DNA of 64,000 bases, from positions 1 to 64,000 of the forward strand of contig CAKSQS010000007.1 of the NCBI GenBank assembly GCA_934486705.1. Reading direction: 5' to 3'. The translations under genes were made by a program, and so were the position numbers. Below, piece by piece: positions 26,552-34,723 of this stretch. The DNA is from an uncultured Eubacteriales bacterium. Its GTDB lineage: Bacteria > Bacillota > Clostridia > Oscillospirales > Acutalibacteraceae. The number at the start of each line of letters is the position of its first letter. Within the stretch, counting starts at the first letter, position 1. The notes beneath the pieces are model-generated. The model saw only the letters and a list, made by a program, of their open reading frames with translations. It searched no databases and was not told the DNA's origin.

Positions 26552-27862
26552 TTATATTAAATCTTTGTCGCGCATAACAATTTTTATCACGGTATCCCTG
26601 TTATCGGGTATAGACACCGTTCCAAATTCATCGGGAGCAAAACTCATATATTGATATTCGGGGAAATTAAGCGTCACCCAACGGTTAAGCATGGTCACCT
26701 CAGCGCCGCTTTCAAGCAAAGCTGCGCTTTTAACGCTTTTTTTATCCAACCCCTTAACGGTTATAGGACCTATAAATTCATCAAGAATGTGTACATAGTA
26801 TATATTGCCGTTTTGCGTCATTCTTCCGCACTCCGGTCGCGGCAAATCGCTTGCTCCGCACCCGTAAATGCTTTCGCCGTTTACCGCCATCCAATCGCCC
26901 ACCTCTTCAAGAATATTTGCAGCCTCACGCGGTATTTCGCCGTAAGCATTGGGGCTAACATTCAAAAGCAGATTTCCGCCCTTGCTCACACAGTCAACCA
27001 GGCTTTTGATTATTGTTTTGGGTGTTTTGTATTCGTGGTCATATCTGTGATAACCCCAGTGATTATTAAGTGTGATACAAGCCTCCCACGGAACAGGATC
27101 GCCCTTGTAATTGCGTATTTGTTCCGGCGGAAGTATTTGCTCGCACGAAGCAAAATCACCGGCATATTCCGTAGGATGTTCGGTCACCAATGTTCCGAAG
27201 CTGTCTCCGCCGGTTCCGAGTCGGGTATCCATCAAAGCGTCGGGCTGATACTTTTTCACCATTCTTACAAGCTTTGTCGCGCCCCACTTTTCACCCTCCA
27301 TACCCGGATAAGAAAAGTCAAACCAAATCATATCAAGCTTACCGTAGCCTGTGCAAAGCTCCTCGACCTGATTGTGCATATATGTTATATAATTATCAAA
27401 ATTATATTTATAATCCTTATATTGCAGGTTATTCCGCATCGGGTGATTTTCGTCTCCGTAATGCGGAAAATCGGGATGATCCCAATCCAGAAGAGAATAA
27501 TACAAGCCCACTTTTATTCCCTCCGAGCGGAATGCTTCCAAAAATTCACGGACAATATCCTTGCCGTACGGCGTGTTTGTTATTTTAAAATCGGTATATT
27601 TACTGTCGAACAGGCAAAAACCGTCATGATGCTTTGCGGTTAAAACCGCATACCGCATACCTGCACGCTTTGCAAGTCTTGCCCACTCGCGTGCATCAAA
27701 CCTTGTCGGATCAAACCCGTACATATATTTTCGATATTCTTCATCGGCAACCTCCTTATCCGAGCGATACCATTCGCCTTGAGCGGGAATTGAATAAATT
27801 CCCCAATGAATAAACATTCCGAACCTGTCGTTCATCATCCAATCCGTTCTGTTTTTAGCCAT
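26552..27862 (-). CDS. GH29 alpha-L-fucosidase
   Basis: 436 residues without signal peptide. Typical GH29 opening (RFGMFIHWGIYSIPAQGEWY), then YAVLTAKHHDGFCLFDSKYT and VGLYYSLLDWDHPDF, the strand LDMIWFDF with the catalytic nucleophile D182, and GGNLLLNVSPNAYGEIP. It removes alpha-linked L-fucose, probably from imported oligosaccharides, by a retaining mechanism. It is shorter than fucosidases with an extra C-terminal CBM. It follows the histidine kinase by 33 bases with its own AACGGAGGAAT site, so the two-component system and the fucosidase are probably co-transcribed. Confidence 0.93.
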   Translation of the reverse strand: MAKNRTDWMMNDRFGMFIHWGIYSIPAQGEWYRSDKEVADEEYRKYMYGFDPTRFDAREWARLAKRAGMRYAVLTAKHHDGFCLFDSKYTDFKITNTPYGKDIVREFLEAFRSEGIKVGLYYSLLDWDHPDFPHYGDENHPMRNNLQYKDYKYNFDNYITYMHNQVEELCTGYGKLDMIWFDFSYPGMEGEKWGATKLVRMVKKYQPDALMDTRLGTGGDSFGTLVTEHPTEYAGDFASCEQILPPEQIRNYKGDPVPWEACITLNNHWGYHRYDHEYKTPKTIIKSLVDCVSKGGNLLLNVSPNAYGEIPREAANILEEVGDWMAVNGESIYGCGASDLPRPECGRMTQNGNIYYVHILDEFIGPITVKGLDKKSVKSAALLESGAEVTMLNRWVTLNFPEYQYMSFAPDEFGTVSIPDNRDTVIKIVMRDKDLI

Positions 27863-27895
27863 ATTTATTCCTCCGTTTCAGATCTGCAAGCCTGT

Positions 27896-29680
27896 TCATT
27901 TAATCGGAAAAGTTATATAGGTCACAAGACCCTTGCCGCTTTCTGAGGCGCGCTCAACTCTCAGCCCGTATTCATCACCGTAAAGCAACTTGATGCGTTC
28001 ATTAACATTAAGAAGACCTATATGAGTATCCTTCTGATTTTTTCTTTTTGAAAGCTCGGCGTTTTTTGAAACAATGTCCGCTGCAGAAAGCCCTACGCCG
28101 GTATCCCTTACGCTGAACTCCAATGTATCGTTTCTAATAATGTTCAGTGAAACCGAAATTTCCCCTCTGTAGCCCAACGGACGAAGCCCGTGCTGTATTG
28201 AGTTTTCAACTATTGGCTGCAAACACATTTTAAGACATTGTATTTCCATCAGCTCTTCAGGAACGGATACCGTAAATTTAATACGGTTTTCAAACCGAAC
28301 ATCTATAATGGACATATACATATTAAGCATTTCGATTTCTTCCCGTACGGTTACGATGGTATTATCCGTCCTGAAATATTGTCGATAAAGCGAAGACAAC
28401 TGTTCTATCATCTTCGCGGTGTTGTTATCGTTACCGAACTCATCTATAGATACCCATTTTATCGTATCGAGCGAGTTATAAAGAAAATGCGGGTCGGTTT
28501 GAATCTGAAGCACCTGTGCCTGCAGTCTGTTGAGCAGCTTTATCCGTTCTTCAAGATCCTCTTCCATATTCTTATTATTCCTAAAAAGATCCATCATTGA
28601 ATTAACTATATACGCCGTTTCATTGAATACGATCTTTCGCGAATCCCTGACCCGATTTAGCGCATCGGGTGACTGCTTTGTAAAGGCGTGTACTATTTTT
28701 ATAACCGGAAGATATGTGACTGTTGTTATGAGCAGCACCGAAATTGCACAAATAATGAATACACTAAAAAAGGTTACCCTTGTAACACCGTTGATTTTAT
28801 TTATTATCTTTTCGGAAACATCCGCATGGTCAACAATGGCATATATCCAGTCGCCGCAATCGGAATCCGCGCGTGAAAGCAGCACCCTGCGGTTTCTCAA
28901 TTCTGTTTGCGTAACCGAATTGCTTTCAACGGATAAAATAGCCTGCGAGCATTCCATACCTTCTACCACATTGCGGTAAAGATTGTTTTCTTCATTATAA
29001 TACAGAATTTCTCCGTAATCGTTTATAATAAAAAAGTCTTTTTTAAAAAAAGTCTCGTCCTTTGAAATAAGCCATTGCGCCAATGATTTAAAGTCAATTT
29101 CATACGCTATGTAACCGACTGTGACATTATCGATAAAATACGGCTCGACTTTCCAAACAATTCCGTTCTGCCCTATAATGTCAAGTGCATGGTTACTGTA
29201 GGCCTCCATAGTATTAAACCATTCAAATGCAACGCCCCAAAACTTGGCGTCGCCGTATCTGCCTATAAAGCCGTTATTGCAGTCAATAAGCATTTCGTTG
29301 GATTTTGAATATAGCTGTATGTTTGTAACATATTCCTCCGAAAGCAGCATACCGCGCAGCATTGAGAATATCTGTTTGCCCTCAACGCCCTGTTTATCAA
29401 AATTCTTCTTTGTAACGAAATCTAAAATTATATCCTCATTCCAGTATTTTTGCATACTGACATTAACGCCGCTGAGTACATTGTCAAACACCGCCTTTGT
29501 TTTATAAACGGTATCCAGATTAGTCTTATACTCATATCGTTTGATTTCGGCCGAATAGTTGCGCCCGTTTATCCACAGCGCCATTACAATAGGCGTAAAA
29601 ACCAGTAAAAGCACAAGAATAAAGTTTATAATCAGATTCTGATTAAATTTAATTGATTTACTGTTTTCAAATTTCTTCAT
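27896..29680 (-). CDS. YesM-type sensor histidine kinase
   Basis: 594 residues: transmembrane helix 1 (about 17-36), an extracellular sensor domain (about 40-298), helix 2 (about 302-325), a linker, a His_kinase domain with the phospho-acceptor block QIQTDPHFLYNSLD (H398) and a HATPase domain (CLQPIVENSIQHGL, VRDTGVGLS). The usual QINPHFLYN reads QTDPHFLYN here. Kinases of this family sense carbohydrates or binding-protein complexes at the membrane and phosphorylate a YesN-type regulator, which is encoded immediately upstream (9 bases). It probably controls locus B and/or the fucosidase; this is inference. Confidence 0.92.
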   Translation of the reverse strand: MKKFENSKSIKFNQNLIINFILVLLLVFTPIVMALWINGRNYSAEIKRYEYKTNLDTVYKTKAVFDNVLSGVNVSMQKYWNEDIILDFVTKKNFDKQGVEGKQIFSMLRGMLLSEEYVTNIQLYSKSNEMLIDCNNGFIGRYGDAKFWGVAFEWFNTMEAYSNHALDIIGQNGIVWKVEPYFIDNVTVGYIAYEIDFKSLAQWLISKDETFFKKDFFIINDYGEILYYNEENNLYRNVVEGMECSQAILSVESNSVTQTELRNRRVLLSRADSDCGDWIYAIVDHADVSEKIINKINGVTRVTFFSVFIICAISVLLITTVTYLPVIKIVHAFTKQSPDALNRVRDSRKIVFNETAYIVNSMMDLFRNNKNMEEDLEERIKLLNRLQAQVLQIQTDPHFLYNSLDTIKWVSIDEFGNDNNTAKMIEQLSSLYRQYFRTDNTIVTVREEIEMLNMYMSIIDVRFENRIKFTVSVPEELMEIQCLKMCLQPIVENSIQHGLRPLGYRGEISVSLNIIRNDTLEFSVRDTGVGLSAADIVSKNAELSKRKNQKDTHIGLLNVNERIKLLYGDEYGLRVERASESGKGLVTYITFPIK

Positions 29681-29689
29681 AAGCTACGC

Positions 29690-31126
29690 TCAATCAATAA
29701 AATATTTAAGGTATTCCTTTGGGGTATACCCGGTATACTTCTTAAACAACGGGAAAAAATATTTAAAATCATAACCTACCATTTCGGCAATTTCAACCAC
29801 GGTGTACTTTTTTTGAGCCAACAGCTCAATAGCCAATTCCATTCGGTTTTCATAAATATACTGCTTGACGGTCATAAAAGTCGCTTTCTTAAAGTATCTG
29901 CCGAAATAAGCCGAATTTAAATGAACCGTTTCCGCAAGCGCGCCCACGCTGATATCTTCGCGCAAATGACTTTTTATATACTGCCTTACCTTTTCTATTG
30001 CAAAATCGCAGTTGCCGTCAAACGGTCCGTTTTGAACGGCGAGCATTTTTTCGTAAAGCGATTTAAGCAGAAAATTCATATCACCTTCCGGTTTAAAGCC
30101 CTCAAACAGCAGCTGAATTATTTCTTCCGATATTTTTACGGGATATATCCTTGTGCCGAAAACATCTATTATCAATTTTAAAATCGGCACTTTTAAATCA
30201 CCGTCTGTACTATCCGGAAATTTCAGAGAACAGCTGTGAGAGGTCTCAAATTTATCAAGACTCTGTAAAAACAGAACCGAGTCACTTATAAGCTTAACCG
30301 TTTCCGCAATTTTAAGCTCTGTATCGACAGTTTTCAATAATATGCGTTTCTTTTTAACAAAGAGGAAACCATGTTCTTCGTCGGACAGGAGCGTCATAAC
30401 GCCGCGTATCCTTTTATTCTCATCAACCTGTCTGACATTAAAAAGCATACACAAAATATGCTCTTCATCTATTGCACACGCAAGGCAGCCGTTTTCACTC
30501 AATTCATTTCGGCGGCGCTTTATCAGTTCCCTTACCTCGCCGTTACCGTCGGTGCATTGGCACATAAATACAACGGCACTTTCCTCGGGCGACAATTTGA
30601 GACCCATTGCCGAAGAAATCAATCCGACAATACGACTGTCGGGATACTGCCCCGACCACATTCTCTTGATCATTACCGTCTGCATATCAAATATACAGTC
30701 TGTAATTTCAGCATTTTCTTCATCTTGTGTGGTAACGGAAACGCCGTTATTTAAATCCAATGTTTCTTTTAAAAGTCTGAATTTTTCTGTCAGTTCCTTG
30801 TTCGCAACAGGTTTAAGCAGGTAATCGAAAACATGAAATCTTATAGCGTCGTGGGCAAATTTAAAATCCTGATAGCCACTCATAAGCATAACCTTTGTGG
30901 GTAGACGCTTCTCGTAAATATATTTTGCGATTTCCAATCCGCCTATATTACACATAACGATATCGGAAAGAATTGCGTCCACAGGATTGGTTTTAATATA
31001 CTCAAGCACCTCGATGCCGTCTTCAAATGAGGCGGCAAGACTGAAACCCAATTCATTCCAGTTTATCGAATGGCTTAAACCCCTGCGTATTCTCGATTCA
31101 TCATCGGCAATAATCAAACTGTACAC
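29690..31126 (-). CDS. YesN-type response regulator with AraC output domain
   Basis: About 478 residues. A receiver domain (1-120) with the acidic pair DD in VYSLIIADDE, phospho-acceptor D55 (ILSDIVM), and the lysine in YLLKP; a middle domain of about 230 residues; and a C-terminal AraC helix-turn-helix pair (ISVGALAETVHLNSAYFGRY and TVVEIAEMVGYDFKYFFPLF, then YTPKEYLKY). I place the start at GTG 31126: AAGGGGG lies 8 bases upstream, the receiver begins there, and the ATG at 31168 falls inside the -10 element. Cognate regulator of the kinase at 27896. Confidence 0.92.
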   Translation of the reverse strand: MYSLIIADDESRIRRGLSHSINWNELGFSLAASFEDGIEVLEYIKTNPVDAILSDIVMCNIGGLEIAKYIYEKRLPTKVMLMSGYQDFKFAHDAIRFHVFDYLLKPVANKELTEKFRLLKETLDLNNGVSVTTQDEENAEITDCIFDMQTVMIKRMWSGQYPDSRIVGLISSAMGLKLSPEESAVVFMCQCTDGNGEVRELIKRRRNELSENGCLACAIDEEHILCMLFNVRQVDENKRIRGVMTLLSDEEHGFLFVKKKRILLKTVDTELKIAETVKLISDSVLFLQSLDKFETSHSCSLKFPDSTDGDLKVPILKLIIDVFGTRIYPVKISEEIIQLLFEGFKPEGDMNFLLKSLYEKMLAVQNGPFDGNCDFAIEKVRQYIKSHLREDISVGALAETVHLNSAYFGRYFKKATFMTVKQYIYENRMELAIELLAQKKYTVVEIAEMVGYDFKYFFPLFKKYTGYTPKEYLKYFID

Positions 31127-31166
31127 CCTATGCGCCCCCTTGAAATGCAAACTGACCGCCGAAACC

Positions 31167-31175
31167 ATTATATCA
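31167..31175 (-). promoter_or_regulatory. Extended -10 promoter of the regulator-kinase-fucosidase operon
   Basis: TGATATAAT on the minus strand: a perfect extended -10, with only a weak -35 (TGGATT, 17 bases upstream). The predicted start of transcription is near 31160, which rules out translation from the ATG at 31168 and supports the GTG at 31126. Confidence 0.6.
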
Positions 31176-31210
31176 TTTTTGCCGCAAAAAATCCATTAGT
31201 TTAATTATTT

Positions 31211-31243
31211 ATTCGGGCGGCAGCCGAAGACTGCCGCCCGAAT
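31211..31243 (-). terminator. Terminator of the locus B operon
   Basis: A perfect 13-base-pair GC-rich stem (ATTCGGGCGGCAG with CTGCCGCCCGAAT) and a 7-base TTCG-containing loop, 13 bases after the stop at 31257. The downstream tract is AT-rich (AAATAATTAA) rather than a pure T run, so termination may be leaky into the regulator operon. Confidence 0.75.
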
Positions 31244-31256
31244 AATTTATGTTTGC

Positions 31257-32669
31257 TTAATATTTGCTGTTATAACCCGCGCATTCTTTCTGGTGAATCG
31301 GTAAGATTGCAGCCATGGCGGTAGCCGTCGGGCTTGTAAGCAGATCGCAGAATTTATCGTTATCCCATGTGGTAAAACCGGATGGGAAAAATGTGTGTAC
31401 ATCGGGGTAATATAAGAATGTTGTTGCGTTCTTGCAGGCTTCTCTTACCTTTTTTTCATAGGAAGAATACTTTTTAGCGTAATCATTCACATAATTCTGC
31501 CATCCGGCGCACATTGAAAGTGCAAGGCTTGTAGACATAGCGGGATTTTTGGCGCCTACCGGCACCATAAATGAGAATTGCTGCGAATGTGATACATAAG
31601 AGGAATCTCCGGGCTTTTTCGGGAAAGGAACAACCTCCCAATTGGTTCCGTCCTGCTTCATAAATGAGGTAGGTCTGCCCTTGGAGTCATACTTCGGTTC
31701 TGCGTCGAGCTGAACCGCGGACATAGCATACTTGGCGTTTGAATCCGGAGCGAAAACCTTATCCTCGGCATAGAGCTTATATATCCACTGCAAAAATTCG
31801 GTATTCCATTTGCTGTTAAGGGTGGATATAATGTCGCCGTTTTCGGCAACATTTACTATATCCTTACCGCCGAACATTGCAAACTGCTTCGGATTAACGC
31901 CGTAAACGCCGTTTCCTGTCATCGCTTTTGCGGCTTCGCGGAAAGTATCCCATGTCCAGTTGTTTTCCTCAAAGTATTCACGCGGCGATTTTACTCCACG
32001 TTCTATAAAGAGGTCTGGGTTATATTTTAAATAGGTCCTGCCCACTCCCTCGGAAACATAAAGCGCATAAATATGCCCCGCCCATGTGCCCTCATTAAGG
32101 GACTGCTCGCTTAAATACTTTTGATTTTTCGGAATATAATTTTCAATGGGCTGTACCAAACCGAGCGATACGATTTCGGGGAAAGTCTCTATCTGATAAA
32201 ACAAATCGGGAGCATCCTTTGCGGCAATGCTTGCTTTCAGCTTTTCGTTATACTGATCGCTTGCCACTATCTCATATGTACAGTTATATTTTTTCATCCA
32301 TGAGTTAAGACCTTCCATATAACCCTTAACAATATCCTCATCGCTTTTGGGGTCAAATTTGATCATAAGCTTTAAGTGCTTACCCTTAAACTTTGATTCA
32401 TCGATAGAGCCCTTGCTGCCCGCAGGCTGCACACGGTTGGGATTATATACAGAGCTGCCCGAGCCCGAATTGTTCTTATCGGCATTGCCGGATTTACTGT
32501 CTGCCTGACTGTTACCGTCTTCACCGTCAACAACCTCAGTAACATTGTACTCGGAAGTTATGTACTCATAATCCGAGCTTGAAAATGTTTCCCCTTTTTT
32601 CTTGCATGCCGCAGTGCTTATAACAAGCAGGACGCAAATAATTACAGAGAAAATTCTTTTGCTTTTCAT
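31257..32669 (-). CDS. Sugar ABC transporter substrate-binding lipoprotein, locus B
   Basis: 470 residues: signal and lipobox (VISTAAC-KKK), a long Ser/Gly/Asn linker (to about 85), then a type-1 SBP domain (HLKLMIKFDPKSDEDIVKGY, IAAKDAPDLFYQIETFPEI, VGRTYLKYNPDLFIERGV). It ends the locus B operon downstream of permeases 33797 and 32796, mirroring the position of 8044-9339 in locus A. A 126-base gap with its own extended -10 element precedes it, so it may be expressed at a higher level than the permeases. Strong AGGAGG site. Confidence 0.92.
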   Translation of the reverse strand: MKSKRIFSVIICVLLVISTAACKKKGETFSSSDYEYITSEYNVTEVVDGEDGNSQADSKSGNADKNNSGSGSSVYNPNRVQPAGSKGSIDESKFKGKHLKLMIKFDPKSDEDIVKGYMEGLNSWMKKYNCTYEIVASDQYNEKLKASIAAKDAPDLFYQIETFPEIVSLGLVQPIENYIPKNQKYLSEQSLNEGTWAGHIYALYVSEGVGRTYLKYNPDLFIERGVKSPREYFEENNWTWDTFREAAKAMTGNGVYGVNPKQFAMFGGKDIVNVAENGDIISTLNSKWNTEFLQWIYKLYAEDKVFAPDSNAKYAMSAVQLDAEPKYDSKGRPTSFMKQDGTNWEVVPFPKKPGDSSYVSHSQQFSFMVPVGAKNPAMSTSLALSMCAGWQNYVNDYAKKYSSYEKKVREACKNATTFLYYPDVHTFFPSGFTTWDNDKFCDLLTSPTATAMAAILPIHQKECAGYNSKY

Positions 32670-32705
32670 AACAGTGTTCCTCCTGAATATACATTTTGCA
32701 AAATA

Positions 32706-32714
32706 ATTATATCA
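32706..32714 (-). promoter_or_regulatory. Extended -10 promoter before the locus B lipoprotein
   Basis: TGATATAAT on the minus strand, about 37 bases before the ATG at 32669, with a poor -35. It lies in the only sizeable gap of locus B and would allow extra transcription of the binding protein. Confidence 0.55.
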
Positions 32715-32795
32715 AATATGTAAAAAATTTAAAAGTATAATTATTATAGTTTGGTTTAAAAATTACACTTTTCGTGAATAAATATCTGCGTTTGC

Positions 32796-33773
32796 CTATC
32801 CCTTAATTCCGGAGCGATCCAAAAACTCGGAGAACTGCGTTTGACACAATGCATAAAGGATGATCGGCGGTATAATTACAATAACAGCCATAGCACCGAA
32901 AAGCACCTCGGCTTCGCCGTATTCGTATGAGGTTGTCATAGTGGTGCTTACTATATTTGAAAGCTTGTGCATTAGCAAATAAGATTTATCGGAAAACAGA
33001 TAAACGCCCGTCACTGTAGTATCGTTCCAATACTGCACCATACTCAGCAAAAACACAACCACAAAAACAGGTATACTGTTCGGTACGATAATTCTGATAA
33101 ATGTTTTCACGGCATTGCAGCCGTCAACCTTTGCAGCCTCCTCCAAGCCCTTAGGCATACCGAGAAAAAATTGCCTGAAAATGAAAATAAAAAGTCCTGC
33201 CTGCAAGCCCGCGGCAAAAACGGACGGCATAATCAACGACCATTGGGTATTTATCAGATTTACCGTCATATCCTTTCCGGTAATTAACCCCACCAGCTTA
33301 CCAACTCCGAAAAAATTAAAATTTCTGAAGCTCACAAACATAGGTATTTGAGCCGTTTGCGGGGGCACGACAATTGTAAAGACCACCAACAAAAATAATA
33401 TGTTTTTATACTTATAATTAAACCTTGAAAGGCTGTAGGCTGCCATCGAGCAGGATATTATTGAAAACAATGTGCATACGAGCGATACCGCAACGGTTTT
33501 AAAAACCAAACGGAAATAATCAAGATCCTCTGCCGCTCTTAAAAAATTGTTGAGCGTAGGCTCTTTCGGTATCCAGATAACGGTCTCATCAAACATTTCC
33601 CGAGCGGGTCTGAAAGCAAGGCTGAGAGTTGTAAAAACAGGATACATAACCACAAAGCCGAGACCCACTAAAAGCACCATGACAAAAATAAGAAAAAGCG
33701 TGCCTAAGCCCTTTTCTCCTATTTTGCGAGCCTTGACGCTGCGATTGAATTTAGGGTTGATTTCTTTTAACAT
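32796..33773 (-). CDS. Sugar ABC transporter permease (MalG type), locus B
   Basis: About 325 residues, six helices, EAA loop LEEAAKVDGCNAVKTFIRI, then IVPN. The start is at the ATG of MLKEINPKF (33773), preceded by GGAG; the longer frame to 33878 would run into the upstream permease gene. It pairs with the permease at 33797 and is the counterpart of the locus A permease at 10577. Confidence 0.92.
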   Translation of the reverse strand: MLKEINPKFNRSVKARKIGEKGLGTLFLIFVMVLLVGLGFVVMYPVFTTLSLAFRPAREMFDETVIWIPKEPTLNNFLRAAEDLDYFRLVFKTVAVSLVCTLFSIISCSMAAYSLSRFNYKYKNILFLLVVFTIVVPPQTAQIPMFVSFRNFNFFGVGKLVGLITGKDMTVNLINTQWSLIMPSVFAAGLQAGLFIFIFRQFFLGMPKGLEEAAKVDGCNAVKTFIRIIVPNSIPVFVVVFLLSMVQYWNDTTVTGVYLFSDKSYLLMHKLSNIVSTTMTTSYEYGEAEVLFGAMAVIVIIPPIILYALCQTQFSEFLDRSGIKG

Positions 33774-33796
33774 TTTCTTTCTCCGTTCCGCACAGT

Positions 33797-34708
33797 CTAA
33801 TCCATACATTTGACCCAACGTGAAACTATTGCCAATACCGCTCCGGTAAAGATGAATACAAATATAAAATAGCACCATGAAATTGACAAGGATTCGTGCA
33901 TAAAGGTTCTGACCGTATTATTTATCAGAACTATCATTTTTGAGTTTGAATCCGTAAAGGTATCTATAATGGAATAAACCAGGCAAAGCAGCGTCACGGG
34001 AGACAGCATAGGAAATGTCACTTTCCAAAAGGCCTCCCATTTTGTGGCTCCCTCTATCATACACACCTCGTAATAGGATGTCGGTATTGAATGAAGTCCC
34101 GTTAAATACAAAATAATCTGTATAGACGACTTCCACGATATTTCAAAAATATTGTTGATTATGTTTGAAAATGTCGTTAAAAATTCCTCTCCCAACCCGA
34201 GCGCGGACAGCATTTCGGTAAATATTCCCTGAGCGCCGAAGTCAAAATTCATAAGTGAATTTCCGTCAGCAGCAACCGACGGCGATACGCCCGAAACTGA
34301 AATTATTTTATATATAACATCCCCCATAAAAACCACCGGCAAAAAGAATACCGATCGGAAAAAGAGTCTTCCCGGAATGTTCATATTAAGCAAAAGAGCC
34401 ACAAATATGCTGAATAAAACCACTACCGGTACTTCATAAAGCAATGTGCCTGTAACCGACAGGAAAGCCTCCCAAAACTTTTTGTCGGATGTAAACAGCT
34501 TTCTGTAATTATCAAACCCCACATATTCAAGGAGCAGTCCCTCGTCGCCGAAAGATACTTTATTAAACGAATATATAAGCGAGGTTACCATGGGTATTGC
34601 AAAAAATACAACAAAGCCTATAAGCCACGGCAGCATAAACATAGCGCCCGTTATGCCCTCTTTTTCGAGAAGCCCGAGCTTTTTCTTTTTAAAAATATTG
34701 AATTTCAT
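33797..34708 (-). CDS. Sugar ABC transporter permease (MalF type), locus B
   Basis: 303 residues. N-terminal GAMFMLPWLIGFVVFFAIPM and EAA loop YEVCMIEGATKWEAFWKV, then TFPMLSP. The loop departs from the consensus (EVC for EAA) yet keeps the glycine. Counterpart of the locus A permease at 11503. It follows the DUF5696-like gene by 15 bases, the same neighbour as in locus A. Confidence 0.92.
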   Translation of the reverse strand: MKFNIFKKKKLGLLEKEGITGAMFMLPWLIGFVVFFAIPMVTSLIYSFNKVSFGDEGLLLEYVGFDNYRKLFTSDKKFWEAFLSVTGTLLYEVPVVVLFSIFVALLLNMNIPGRLFFRSVFFLPVVFMGDVIYKIISVSGVSPSVAADGNSLMNFDFGAQGIFTEMLSALGLGEEFLTTFSNIINNIFEISWKSSIQIILYLTGLHSIPTSYYEVCMIEGATKWEAFWKVTFPMLSPVTLLCLVYSIIDTFTDSNSKMIVLINNTVRTFMHESLSISWCYFIFVFIFTGAVLAIVSRWVKCMD

Positions 34709-34723
34709 ATGCCTGCCTCCACG

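Noticed and set aside
33774..33878. N-terminal extension of the locus B MalG-type permease
   Set aside because: It overlaps the upstream permease, lacks a ribosome site and adds non-permease residues; the ATG at 33773 is well placed.
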